Assembly (NCBI GenBank): GCA_016178725.1
Contig: JACOSV010000011.1
Coordinates: 1 to 44,162, forward strand
Length of the DNA stretch: 44,162 nucleotides
Direction: 5' to 3'
Origin: Candidatus Eiseniibacteriota bacterium
Lineage (GTDB): Bacteria; Eisenbacteria; RBG-16-71-46
The notes beneath the pieces are model-generated. The model saw only the letters and a program-made list of their open reading frames with translations. It did not search any database and was not told where the DNA came from. This document shows, piece by piece, positions 25,214-34,335 of this stretch. Within the stretch, counting starts at the first letter, position 1; each line of letters opens with the position of its first letter. Position numbers and translations under genes: made by a program.

Positions 25214-25246
25214 CTTCATCACTTCTTCATACGCCACACCTAGCGT
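25214..25246 (+). promoter_or_regulatory. Tandem CTTCAT box plus -10 (TAGCGT) for the serine hydrolase gene
   Basis: CTTCAT at 25214-25219 and 25225-25230 form a direct repeat with an 11-base period, followed after 10 bases by the -10-like TAGCGT. This is the same architecture as at 22829-22862, so the two-component system encoded just upstream probably controls this gene. Confidence 0.55.
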
Positions 25247-25291
25247 GCCCCGCGTCGCACTCGCAATCGCCGTTCACCACGGAGACCCGCC

Positions 25292-28264
25292 ATGCCACGC
25301 CGGATGCTCATCGCCCTTGCCGTCCTGATCGCGCTGCCCACGCTCGCCGTCGCCGCGATCCTTCCCGACTCCGATCTCGGCCGCGCCGCGGCCGCCTACT
25401 TCGACGCGTTCAACGCGGGCGGCGACGACGCCATGCGCGCGTTCATCGCCGCGCACGTGTCCAGGTCGGCGCTCGCCGAACGATCGGCGGACGAGCGCAT
25501 CGTCATCTATCACCGGATGCGCGACGAGCACCGCACGATCACGCCGGTGCGGCTCGTGCGCGAGGCAGCGAACGAGCTGGAGATCGCCGCGCGGACCGGG
25601 AGCGGAGCGACGCTCGATCTCACGTTCATGTTCGAGACCGAAGCGCCGCACGGGCTGATCGGGATCCGCGTGATGGACAACGGCCCCGGCGGGAACGAGC
25701 CGGAGCCGGCCTCCGCGCCGCTCCCCGACGACCAGGCGGTGAAGGCGTGGAGCGCGTGGCTCGATTCGCTGGCGCGCGCGGACTCGTTCTCGGGCGCGGT
25801 GCTATTCACGAGGGGCGATCAGGTGCTGTTCCAGTCGGCGTACGGGCTCGCATCGCGCAAGGCGCGCACGCCCAACCGGCTCGACACGCAGTTCAATCTC
25901 GGCTCGATCAACAAGATGTTCACGTCGCTTGCGATCGCCCAGCTGGTCGAGGCGGGGAAGGTGAAGCTCGACGACACGATCGACCGCTATCTGCCTGACT
26001 ACCCGAAGGCAGTCGCGAGCAAGGTGACGGTGCGCGAACTGCTCGAGCACCGCGGCGGGATCGGCGACGTCTTCGGCGACCGCTACGAGCACGCCGACCA
26101 CGCGAAGCTGCGCACGGTCGCGGACTGGATCCCGATGTTCCGCGACACGCCGCTCGCGTTCGAGCCCGGCACCCGGCAGCAGTATTCGAACGGCGGCTAC
26201 GTGCTGCTCGGGGCGATCGTCGAGAGGGCCTCGGGCGAGGACTACTTCGACTACATCCGCCGCCACGTCTACGGGCCGCTCGGGATGGCGCACACCGATT
26301 CGTACGCGGACGACGATCCGGGCTCGAGCCGCGCGATGGGCTACACGCGCCACGACGACGCGGGCGGCACGCCGGACGCTTCGGGCTGGGCCGAAAACTC
26401 GCGCTCGCGTCCGATGCGCGGCAGTCCGGCCGGCGGCGGCTACTCGACGCTCGAGGATCTGCGCGCGTTCGTGCGCGCGATCCGCGCCGGCTCGCTCCTG
26501 CGCCGCGAGACGCTCGCCGACTTCCCGATCCTCGGCCCCGGACCGGGCGGCGAGATGGGGATCGGCTTTGGCGGCGGCGCGCCGGGCATCAATGCCGCGG
26601 TGGAGATGAACGGCCCCTACACGATCATCGTCCTCGCCAACATGGATCCGCCGACGGCGTCCGGCGCGGCGCAGAAACTGCGCGTCTGGCTGCCGCGTTC
26701 AGCGGGCGGCGAACGGCGCGTGGTGGCTCCGCACGCCATCGGCGGCGAGCCCGGGCCGGGTGGGCCCGGCGGTGCCCCCGACGCCGCGCCCGTGGGCGGC
26801 GGCCTGAAGGCCTCCCACGCCGCGGACCCGGCCCCCACGCCGCCGGTCCTTGATCGCCAGATGCGCGCCACGATCCTCGACAGTCTGTGCGCGAACGTCA
26901 TGCGAAGCTACGTCGAGGCGGATACGGCCCGCATGGTCGTCGACTACGTGCGCCGGCGCGAGAAGGCGGGGGCCTACGATGCGTTGACCAGCGCCACGCG
27001 CTTCGCGGAGGCGGTGACGATGGACCTGCGTCACGTGAATGGCGACCTGCACCTGAGCCTGCGGTGGGACCCGCTGGGAGCGGTCCCCAATGGTGGGCGG
27101 ATCGTCGTCGGCAGTCCGGGGCCGGGCGGCCCCGAGGGAGGGCCACAAGCCCTGCGCCGTGGCACGGGCGGTGGGTATGTCGTGGCGGGCCCCGCTCCTG
27201 GCGGCGCGGTCGGGCCGCAGATCGTCCGCCGGGCCGCGGGCGATGGAACCGCCGAGCACGGTGGCCCCGGCGGGCCGGATGGCGCTCCGGGCCCGCCGCC
27301 TCAGTTCCTCCGCGACGCGGTGACGCACAACTTCGGCCTCGGTCGTATCGAGATCCTGCCCGGCAACGTCGGCTGTCTCGAGATCACCGGATTCATGGGT
27401 GCGCCGGGGTCCGACGAAGCGATCGCGGCGGCGCTTCGCTTCCTCGAGCACACCGACGCCATCATCTTCGACGTGCGGCGCAATCGCGGCGGCAACGGTC
27501 AGATGTGCAACCTGCTCTTGAGCCACTTCTTGCCCGCGGAGCCGGTGAAGATGGTGCGCGTCAAGAGCCGCATCGAGGGGTTGAACCACGACGAGACCAG
27601 CGTCGCCGACGTGCCGGGGCCGCGCCGCACCGACGTTCCGCTCTGGGTGCTCACCAGCCGCGGCACCGGCTCGGCCGCCGAGGCGTTCAGCTTTGTCCTC
27701 AAGAACCTCGCCCGCGCCACTCTGGTCGGCGAGCGCACGGCCGGGGCGAGCCACATGGTGCAGGGCTTTCCGCTGGTCGATGGGTTCGTGGCCGGCGTCT
27801 CGATCACGCGCGTCTCCGACCCACGCACCGGGCGAGAGTGGGAAGGGATCGGCGTCCAACCCGACATGACGGTGGAGCCCGAACGCGCGCTCACGGTCGC
27901 CCACGCGGCAGCGCTGCGGAAGCTCATCGCCGCCGCGGACGATCCGGCGCGCCGGCGGTCGCTCGAGATGACGCTGGAGTGGGTCGAGGCGCGCGACCGC
28001 TCGGCGCCCCAGGACGCCTCGCGCCTCGCGGCGCTGGTTGGAGCGTACGAAGGCGAGCGCGAGGCGCGGCTCGTGGATGGGCACCTCGAGTTCCGGCGCG
28101 GCCCGCGCATGGGCTCACCGCTGGTGGCGATCGGACCGGATCGATTCTCGATGGATGGGGAGGCCCGACTGGAGTTCGCCGCGGGCAACCCGTCGCCGAG
28201 CGTCATGATCGAACAGGCCGACGGTACGCGCACGACCTACGCGCGGGTGCCCGCCGGGCCGTAA
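25292..28264 (+). CDS. Secreted beta-lactamase-like serine hydrolase fused to an S41 peptidase domain
   Basis: A 990-residue exported protein (signal peptide MPRRMLIALAVLIALPTLAV). After a ~100-residue N-terminal NTF2/SnoaL-like-sized region comes a class C beta-lactamase/PBP4*-type domain (about 160-470) with S205-x-x-K208 in GSINKMF and Y298-S-N300. A Gly/Pro-rich linker follows, then an S41 (C-terminal processing/IRBP-like) peptidase domain with an N-terminal helical cap at ~540-600, a second Gly/Pro linker, and a core with catalytic-Ser candidate S794 in RGTGSAAEAF, then GERTAGASH. A ~100-residue C-terminal domain ends the protein. It probably cleaves peptides or peptidoglycan-like substrates outside the cytoplasm. 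ATG 25292 has GGAG upstream. It is predicted to be regulated by the preceding two-component system. Confidence 0.88.
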   Translation: MPRRMLIALAVLIALPTLAVAAILPDSDLGRAAAAYFDAFNAGGDDAMRAFIAAHVSRSALAERSADERIVIYHRMRDEHRTITPVRLVREAANELEIAARTGSGATLDLTFMFETEAPHGLIGIRVMDNGPGGNEPEPASAPLPDDQAVKAWSAWLDSLARADSFSGAVLFTRGDQVLFQSAYGLASRKARTPNRLDTQFNLGSINKMFTSLAIAQLVEAGKVKLDDTIDRYLPDYPKAVASKVTVRELLEHRGGIGDVFGDRYEHADHAKLRTVADWIPMFRDTPLAFEPGTRQQYSNGGYVLLGAIVERASGEDYFDYIRRHVYGPLGMAHTDSYADDDPGSSRAMGYTRHDDAGGTPDASGWAENSRSRPMRGSPAGGGYSTLEDLRAFVRAIRAGSLLRRETLADFPILGPGPGGEMGIGFGGGAPGINAAVEMNGPYTIIVLANMDPPTASGAAQKLRVWLPRSAGGERRVVAPHAIGGEPGPGGPGGAPDAAPVGGGLKASHAADPAPTPPVLDRQMRATILDSLCANVMRSYVEADTARMVVDYVRRREKAGAYDALTSATRFAEAVTMDLRHVNGDLHLSLRWDPLGAVPNGGRIVVGSPGPGGPEGGPQALRRGTGGGYVVAGPAPGGAVGPQIVRRAAGDGTAEHGGPGGPDGAPGPPPQFLRDAVTHNFGLGRIEILPGNVGCLEITGFMGAPGSDEAIAAALRFLEHTDAIIFDVRRNRGGNGQMCNLLLSHFLPAEPVKMVRVKSRIEGLNHDETSVADVPGPRRTDVPLWVLTSRGTGSAAEAFSFVLKNLARATLVGERTAGASHMVQGFPLVDGFVAGVSITRVSDPRTGREWEGIGVQPDMTVEPERALTVAHAAALRKLIAAADDPARRRSLEMTLEWVEARDRSAPQDASRLAALVGAYEGEREARLVDGHLEFRRGPRMGSPLVAIGPDRFSMDGEARLEFAAGNPSPSVMIEQADGTRTTYARVPAGP

Positions 28265-28337
28265 GCTTCACTCGGATTTCCACCACCAGAAGAACGGTCG
28301 CATGCGGCGGGTGCGGCGCACCTGAATCGGCCGCGTT

Positions 28338-28364
28338 GCCGCAAGCCCATCGCGCGCTTGCGGC
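28338..28364 (+). terminator. Possible hairpin terminator after the serine hydrolase gene
   Basis: GCCGCAAGC (28338-28346) pairs perfectly with GCTTGCGGC (28356-28364) around a nine-base loop. There is no T-tract after it, so it may be a weak or Rho-assisted terminator, or a leader structure for the hybrid kinase. Confidence 0.3.
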
Positions 28365-28485
28365 TAGGCCGGATTCTCACGCTCAAGCCGCGGCGCCCGC
28401 GCGCCGATAACCCACGCGACGCCACGCGTCGGGCGGCACGCCTGCCCGACGACTCACGCCCGCGAAGGGACCTCGGGGGAAGCGC

Positions 28486-31002
28486 GTGCCGTATTCCGAA
28501 TCGACATCCGAACAACCGAACTCCGGCGCCGCCGCCGCCGGCTTCGACCCTTCGACCATTGCCGAGGTGGCGCCGCGCCCGCTGGTCGTCTTCGACGACA
28601 CCGGCGCTCTACTCTGGGCGAACCTCGCGGCGGCCGAGCTCTGCGGCCGGTCGCGCGAGGAATTGTGCGGGTGTTCGTACAGAGACCTCGTCGAGCGCGA
28701 CGCAGTGGTCCGCTTGCGCCGGCTGTTCCGTACCCAGCATCGCGACCGCCTGCGCGTCACCATGGATAGCTGCGGGCTGCAGATGCCGGAGGGAGGCACG
28801 ATCCCGATCGGATTCTTCGCCTATCTCCTGCCGATGGGTGATCGCACCGGCTTTGCGGTCGCCGTGGATGACATCAACACCTTCAAGAGTGAAGCCTCGA
28901 ACCTGCGTCTCGAGGTGGACCGGCTGACCGCGTCGGTCGCCGAGGCGGAGGCCACCGCACATCTCAAGGCGGAGTTCCTCGCCACGATGAGCCACGAGAT
29001 CCGTACGCCGATGAACGGCATCCTCGGCATGAGCAACCTGCTGCTCGAGAGCGAGCTCGGCCGCGACCAGCGCGGGTTCGCGGAGATCATCGTGTCCTCG
29101 TCCAGGGCGCTGCTTCAGCTGGTGGACGACGTGCTCGACTTCTCGAAGGTCGAGGCCGGCAAGCTCGAGCTCGAGACTATCGACTACGACCTGCGCCTCA
29201 ACGTGGATCAGGTGGCGGCGCTGCTCGCGCCGCGCGCCGACGCGAAGAGCGTCACGCTGTTCTGCCAGGTCCACCACGAGGTGCCCTCGCTGGTGAAGGG
29301 CGACCCCGGGCGGCTGCGCCAGATCCTGCTCAACCTCGCCGGCAACGCGCTCAAATTCACCGACAAGGGCGAAGTGCGCATCCAGGTCGAGCGCCTCGAG
29401 GAGTCTTCGACCGGCGTCACGCTGCGCTTCTCGGTCAGCGACACCGGCATCGGCATGACGCCCGATCACATGGCGCGGCTGTTCCAGACCTACGCGCAGG
29501 CCGATCGCTCGATCACGCGCCGGTTCGGCGGCACCGGCCTCGGGCTCTCGATTTCGAAGCACCTGGTCGGACTGATGGGAGGCGAGATCGGCGTGTCGAG
29601 CCGCGAGGGCGAGGGGTCGACGTTCTGGTTCCGCCTTCCGCTCGAGAAGCAGTTCTCGGTCGAGCTCGCCGCGCCGTCGCGCGACGCGCTGCGCGGCCTG
29701 CGCGTGATGGTCGTGGACCCGGCGCGCAGCGTGCGCGAGTCGCTGATCGAGATGCTCAAGACCTGGGGCTGCGAGGCGGTCGAGGCCGAGAGCGCGCACG
29801 CCGCGCTGGTCAGCCTGCGCAGCGCCGCGGCCGCGGGCCGGCCGGTGGCCGTCGCCCTGCTCGACATGCACATGCCCGGCATGGAGGGCGAGGCGCTGGG
29901 GCGGGCGATCCAGCAGGAGTCGGCGATCGCGGCGACCCGCATGGTGCTGCTCACGAGCCTCGGCCGCCGCGGCGACGCGGCGCGCGCCAAGGACGCCGGC
30001 TTCTCGGCCTACCTCGTCAAGCCGGTCCAGCAGCTCCACCTGCACGACGCGCTGACCGAGATCGCGAGCGGGCCGAAGACGGCCGGGTCCGCGAAAGTGG
30101 CGCCGCTCGTCACGCGGCACTCGATCGAGGAGAAGCGCCGGCAGCGCGTGCGCATCCTGCTCGTCGAGGACGACGTGATCAATCAGCTCGTGGCGCTCGC
30201 CGCGCTCAAGCGCGCGGGCTACGCCGCCGACGTCGCGACCCATGGCGCGGACGCGCTCGACATGTGCGAACGCAACCCGTACGACCTCGTCTTCCTCGAC
30301 GGCCACCTGCCGGACATGGAGGGCATGGAGGTGGCGCAGCGCCTGCGCGCTCGCGAGGCGGGCGGCCGGCGCACGCCGATCGTCGCCATGACGGCGATGA
30401 CGACGCAGGGCGATCGTGAGCGCTTCATCGCCGCGGGCACGGACGACTACATGAGCAAGCCGATCGACCTCGACGTCCTGTCGCGGATGGTCGAGCGCTG
30501 GACGACCGACGCGACGGCCGTCGACGCGGTGCCGGCGACGGCGCGCGCCGACGCGGAACACCCGCCGGCTGCCGCATCCGCGCCGGCCGAAAGCGCGGCC
30601 GCGCGCGCCGCGACCGCGCCGCCGCCGCGCGTGGACGAACCGCTCCTGCCGGCGCCCGAAGGCGTGGTGCTCGACCGCGATCAGCTCGAGGAGTCGTGCA
30701 TGGGGCACGCTGATCTGCGGCACACGCTCATCCGGGCGTTCCTCGACGACATCCGGCCGCGGCTCGTGACGCTCGCCGGCCGCGTCGAGGCGTCCGACGC
30801 CAGGGCGGTCGAGTTCGAAGCGCACGGCTTGAAGGGCATGTGTGGCGCGATCGGCGCCGCGCGCTGCGCGTCGATGTTCAAGGCGCTCGAGAAGGCGGGG
30901 CGCGACGGCGAGCTCGCGCTGGCGCCGGTGATGTTGCGCGTCGTCCAGGCCGAGGTCGCGCGCGTCGAGAACGAGCTCACACCGCTGCTCGAAGCCGCGT
31001 AG
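28486..31002 (+). CDS. Hybrid histidine kinase (PAS-HisKA-HATPase-REC-REC-HPt)
   Basis: An 838-residue soluble hybrid kinase with no membrane segment. A PAS domain spans about 25-130, then a short coiled coil, HisKA with His170 in [15 protein letters not shown], an ATPase domain ([31 protein letters not shown]), a first receiver with Asp460 in [11 protein letters not shown], a second receiver with Asp605 in [11 protein letters not shown] and VEDD at its start, an Ala/Pro linker, and a C-terminal HPt with His780 in [14 protein letters not shown]. The first receiver has a degenerate acidic pocket (VVDPARS in place of the usual acid pair), so it may be inactive. It resembles BarA-type multi-step phosphorelay kinases. 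GTG start with a GGGGGA upstream. No output regulator is adjacent. Confidence 0.94.
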   Translation: MPYSESTSEQPNSGAAAAGFDPSTIAEVAPRPLVVFDDTGALLWANLAAAELCGRSREELCGCSYRDLVERDAVVRLRRLFRTQHRDRLRVTMDSCGLQMPEGGTIPIGFFAYLLPMGDRTGFAVAVDDINTFKSEASNLRLEVDRLTASVAEAEATAHLKAEFLATMSHEIRTPMNGILGMSNLLLESELGRDQRGFAEIIVSSSRALLQLVDDVLDFSKVEAGKLELETIDYDLRLNVDQVAALLAPRADAKSVTLFCQVHHEVPSLVKGDPGRLRQILLNLAGNALKFTDKGEVRIQVERLEESSTGVTLRFSVSDTGIGMTPDHMARLFQTYAQADRSITRRFGGTGLGLSISKHLVGLMGGEIGVSSREGEGSTFWFRLPLEKQFSVELAAPSRDALRGLRVMVVDPARSVRESLIEMLKTWGCEAVEAESAHAALVSLRSAAAAGRPVAVALLDMHMPGMEGEALGRAIQQESAIAATRMVLLTSLGRRGDAARAKDAGFSAYLVKPVQQLHLHDALTEIASGPKTAGSAKVAPLVTRHSIEEKRRQRVRILLVEDDVINQLVALAALKRAGYAADVATHGADALDMCERNPYDLVFLDGHLPDMEGMEVAQRLRAREAGGRRTPIVAMTAMTTQGDRERFIAAGTDDYMSKPIDLDVLSRMVERWTTDATAVDAVPATARADAEHPPAAASAPAESAAARAATAPPPRVDEPLLPAPEGVVLDRDQLEESCMGHADLRHTLIRAFLDDIRPRLVTLAGRVEASDARAVEFEAHGLKGMCGAIGAARCASMFKALEKAGRDGELALAPVMLRVVQAEVARVENELTPLLEAA

Positions 31003-31043
31003 TTCGCGGCGGGGGCGCGGCCGGCGCGCGCGACGCGCTGTGC

Positions 31044-31049
31044 TAAGGT
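31044..31049 (+). promoter_or_regulatory. -10-like hexamer TAAGGT before the Fsr-like transporter
   Basis: TAAGGT lies nine bases before ATG 31059 in a region otherwise nearly free of A/T. No Shine-Dalgarno is visible. A leaderless or near-leaderless transcript is possible. Confidence 0.3.
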
Positions 31050-31058
31050 GCGGCGTCC

Positions 31059-32249
31059 ATGCGTCACGTCGTCACGCCCCGGCTTGCCCTGCTCGCGCTC
31101 GCGCACTTCACGATCGACGCCTACTCGAGCTTCTTCTCGCCGCTCCTGCCGCTGCTCGTCGCGAAGTTCCACTTGAGCATGACGCTGGTCGGCGCGCTGG
31201 TCGCGCTCGCCTCGTTCGCCTCGTCGCTCTCGCAGCCGCTGTTCGGCTGGCTCTCGGACCGCATCCGCCGCCCGTGGTTCGTCGCGTTCGGACCGCTCAC
31301 GGCGGCGGCGTTCTTGAGCATGATCGGCCTCGCGCCCAACTATGCGACGCTGGTCGCGCTGCTGATGCTCGGCGGCATCGGCGTCGCGGCGTTCCATCCC
31401 CAGGCGGCCGCGATCGCCTCGGGACTGTCCGAGCGCCGCGCGCTCGCGATGTCCATCTTCGTCACCGGCGGCACGCTCGGCTTCTCGCTGGGGCCGATGT
31501 TCGCGGTGAGCGTCGTGGGATGGTTTGGGCTCGATCACACCTGGGTCGCTGCGATCCCCGGGTTGCTGATGGCGGGCTTGCTGGTGGCGTGGTTCGCGCG
31601 GGTCCAGTCGCGGGCGCGCGCGGCGGCGTCGCGACCGCGGCTCGCCCAGCTGCGGCCGGTGCTCAAGCCGCTCACGCTCCTCTACTTCGCCGTCGTCTGC
31701 CGCTCGGCGGTGTCGTACGGATTCATGACGTTCCTGCCGCTCCACCTCCACGCGCGCGGATGGAGCGTGGCGCAGGGCGGCGCGGTGCTCACGATGTACC
31801 TGGTGTGCGGCGCGCTCGGCGGCTTCCTCGGCGGCTGGCTCGCCGACCGCTGGGGCGGGCGGCGCGTCGTCGTCACCTCGTTCATGCTCGCGGCGCCGCT
31901 CTACTTCGCGTTCCTGTTCCTTCCGGATGGGCCGGGGCTCGCGTGCCTCGTCGCCGGCGGGTTCTTCTTGCAGTCGTCGCTGCCGGTGAACGTGGTCATG
32001 GGGCAGGAACTCTCGCCGGCGCACGCCTCGACGATCTCGAGCCTGCTGATGGGCGCGGCGTGGGGGGTGGGCGCGCTGCTGATCGGACCGATCGGCGCGC
32101 TCGCCGACGCGAAGGGCCTGCACGCCGCACTGTTCGCGCTCTCGCTGCTGCTCGGCGCCGGTGTCGTGTGCGCGCTGATGCTGCCCGACGTGCGCCGCGG
32201 CGTGCGCGCGGTCGAGCTCGCCGAGCCCGCGGGCGCCGCCGGCCGCTAG
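31059..32249 (+). CDS. MFS transporter, fosmidomycin-resistance (Fsr)-like
   Basis: A 396-residue, 12-helix major facilitator protein. The start ALAHFTIDAYSSFFSPLLPLL, the loop FGWLSDRIRRPWF, and the segment GIGVAAFHPQAAAIASGL are characteristic of the Fsr (fosmidomycin resistance) branch. It probably exports a small molecule by proton antiport; the true substrate is unknown. Its TAG stop overlaps the TAG of the convergent asparagine synthase gene in a shared CTAG, so the two 3' ends meet with no intergenic sequence. Confidence 0.9.
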   Translation: MRHVVTPRLALLALAHFTIDAYSSFFSPLLPLLVAKFHLSMTLVGALVALASFASSLSQPLFGWLSDRIRRPWFVAFGPLTAAAFLSMIGLAPNYATLVALLMLGGIGVAAFHPQAAAIASGLSERRALAMSIFVTGGTLGFSLGPMFAVSVVGWFGLDHTWVAAIPGLLMAGLLVAWFARVQSRARAAASRPRLAQLRPVLKPLTLLYFAVVCRSAVSYGFMTFLPLHLHARGWSVAQGGAVLTMYLVCGALGGFLGGWLADRWGGRRVVVTSFMLAAPLYFAFLFLPDGPGLACLVAGGFFLQSSLPVNVVMGQELSPAHASTISSLLMGAAWGVGALLIGPIGALADAKGLHAALFALSLLLGAGVVCALMLPDVRRGVRAVELAEPAGAAGR

Positions 32250-34300
32250 CCGGCCGGCACGACCTCGGACGGCGCGGGCTGCGGCGCGGGCTGCGGCGCG
32301 TCGGTCGATCCGGCCGCGATCCCCGCGCCGTTCGCGGACCGCGCGAGCGATCCCGCCCACGTGCCCGGCGTCCCGCCCAGCACCCAGCGCTCGGCCCAGA
32401 GCTGCAGACTCACGAGCGTCCACAGCGTGCGCCCGCGGTCGGTGCGGCAGGCGAGGTGATCGTCGAGCACGCGCCCGGCCGCGATCGGATCGAGCACGCC
32501 GGCGCGCGCGATGCGCTCGGGCGCGAGCGTCGCCGCGACCGCGCCACGCAGCGGGCCGCGCGCCCACGCCGAGAACGGCGGCGAGAACCCCTGCTTGCGG
32601 CGCGCCAGCACTTCGGGCGGCAGCAGTCCGGCCGCGGCGCGGCGCAGCGCCCACTTGCCCTGGCGTCCGCGCAGCGTGTCACGCTCGTCGAGCGCGAGCG
32701 CGTACTCGATCAGCGCCGGGCGCAGGAACGGCGCGCGCGACTCGACGCCGTGCGCCATCGTGCAGCGATCCACCTTGGTGAGCAGATCGCCCGAGAGGTA
32801 GAGCTCGAAATCGAGAAGCTGGTAGGCGACGAGCGGCGGCGGGACGCCCGCGCGCGTGAGGCCGGCGGCCGCGAGCGCACGCTCGAACGCCATGACGTGG
32901 GCGAGCGGCGCGTCGGCGTCGAGCGAGGCGCGTAGCGACGGCGCCAGCAGCGCCGTCGCCTCGTCGGGCCGCGCGGTGCCGAACCATGCGAGGTGGCGCT
33001 CGAACGGCGGCAGGTCGCGCGTCGCGAGGAAGCGCTCGATCAGGTGCGCGATCGTCACATGGTGGTGCTTCGGCCGGAAGCGTCTCGCGAGCGCGACCGC
33101 CGCGGTCGCCGCGGCGCGCGGGATGCGCTGCGCGATCGCCGCGTGACGGTGGCCGAGGTAGGTGGGATAGCCGGCAAACAGCTCGTCGCCGCCCTCGCCG
33201 GTGAGCACCACCGGCACGTGCGCGGAGGCGAGGCGCGCGAGCGCCCAGGTCGGCAGCACGCTGGGATCTCCGAGCGGCTGATCCATCTCCGCGGCGAACG
33301 CGTCGAGCGCCTCGGCGCCGGCCGCCGCGTCCATCACCAGCTCGTGGTGCTCGGCGCCGATCGACGTCGCGACCGCGCGCGCGAGCGCCGATTCGTCGTA
33401 GCCGCGATGCGCGATCCGCATGCTGAATGTTGGGAACGCGCGGCCGAGCACGCGCGCCGCGAGTGTGGCGACCAGTCCCGAGTCGATGCCGCCGGAGAGG
33501 AAGATGCCGAACGGCACCTCGCCCGGAACGCGCGAGGCGACCGCGCTCTCGAGCGCGACCAGCGCCGCGTCGCCCGCGGCGATCGCGCCGCGCGCGGCGC
33601 GCGGCGTCGCGCGTGTGGACGGCACGTCCCACGGCCGCCAGTAGCGCGTGGCGCGCGCCGCCTGCGCATCGACCTCGAGCACGTGCCCGGGCGGGAGCTG
33701 GCGCAGAGCGGCGAACGCGCAGTCCTCGCCGGCGATGAAGCCGTGCGCGAGGTAGCGCGCCAGCGCCGCGGGCGACGGGTCGCGCGAGATCCACGGCAGC
33801 GCCTGCAGCGCGCCCGGCTCGGACGCGAACGCGAAGCCCTCGGCGGTGCGCGCGTGGAAGAGCGGCTTCTCGCCGGCACGATCGCGCGCCAGCGTCAGCC
33901 GCCGCGCGTCGGCGTCCCACAGCGCGACGGCGAACATGCCGTCGAGCGCCATCGGGAAGCGGGCGCCGCGCTCCTCATAGAGGTGCGGGATGACGGCGGT
34001 GTCGAGCGTCGTGCCGAGGTCGTGGCCGCGAGCGGCGAGCTCGCGCACGATCGCGACGTGGTTGTAGACCTCGCCGTTCACCACCGCGCGCAGCGAGCCG
34101 GTCTCGTTCTCGAGCACGCTGGCGGGGGAGTGGCGCGCCACGATCGCAAGCCGCGCGATGCCGAGCGTGATCTCGTCGCCGTCCCACACCGCGAGGCCGC
34201 TCGGTCCGCGGTGGCGGAGCCGCTCGACCATCGCGGTGACGTGGGCGATCCGCTCGTGCCGATCCATCCGCGGCGCCCACAGCCCGGCGATCCCACACAC
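32246..34300 (-). CDS. asnB: asparagine synthase (glutamine-hydrolysing)
   Basis: A 684-residue class II glutamine amidotransferase. GTG 34300 gives MCGIAG with the catalytic Cys2, followed by RLRHRGPSG and NGEVYNH typical of the N-terminal glutaminase domain. The synthetase domain carries the PP-loop FLSGGIDSGLVA near residue 260, and GEGGDELFAGYPTY. It is slightly longer than usual because of an Ala/Pro-rich tail (PQPAPQPAP). It makes asparagine from aspartate, or amidates another acceptor. It lies 35 bases downstream of a GT39 glycosyltransferase gene on the same strand, so a surface-glycan or modified-sugar role is possible. Confidence 0.93.
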   Translation of the reverse strand: MCGIAGLWAPRMDRHERIAHVTAMVERLRHRGPSGLAVWDGDEITLGIARLAIVARHSPASVLENETGSLRAVVNGEVYNHVAIVRELAARGHDLGTTLDTAVIPHLYEERGARFPMALDGMFAVALWDADARRLTLARDRAGEKPLFHARTAEGFAFASEPGALQALPWISRDPSPAALARYLAHGFIAGEDCAFAALRQLPPGHVLEVDAQAARATRYWRPWDVPSTRATPRAARGAIAAGDAALVALESAVASRVPGEVPFGIFLSGGIDSGLVATLAARVLGRAFPTFSMRIAHRGYDESALARAVATSIGAEHHELVMDAAAGAEALDAFAAEMDQPLGDPSVLPTWALARLASAHVPVVLTGEGGDELFAGYPTYLGHRHAAIAQRIPRAAATAAVALARRFRPKHHHVTIAHLIERFLATRDLPPFERHLAWFGTARPDEATALLAPSLRASLDADAPLAHVMAFERALAAAGLTRAGVPPPLVAYQLLDFELYLSGDLLTKVDRCTMAHGVESRAPFLRPALIEYALALDERDTLRGRQGKWALRRAAAGLLPPEVLARRKQGFSPPFSAWARGPLRGAVAATLAPERIARAGVLDPIAAGRVLDDHLACRTDRGRTLWTLVSLQLWAERWVLGGTPGTWAGSLARSANGAGIAAGSTDAPQPAPQPAPSEVVPAG

Positions 34301-34335
34301 GTGATGCCTCCGCTCCTCGGTGCGCGGCGGACCGG

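Noticed and set aside
24969-25291. A CRISPR array, because of repeated GAAAGGGTGTCGGTCCC units
   Set aside because: Only two direct copies and one inverted copy, with no regular unique spacers and no cas genes.
28338-28364. A GEMM/c-di-GMP riboswitch in the leader of the hybrid kinase
   Set aside because: Only one simple hairpin is present; the conserved riboswitch core sequences are absent.
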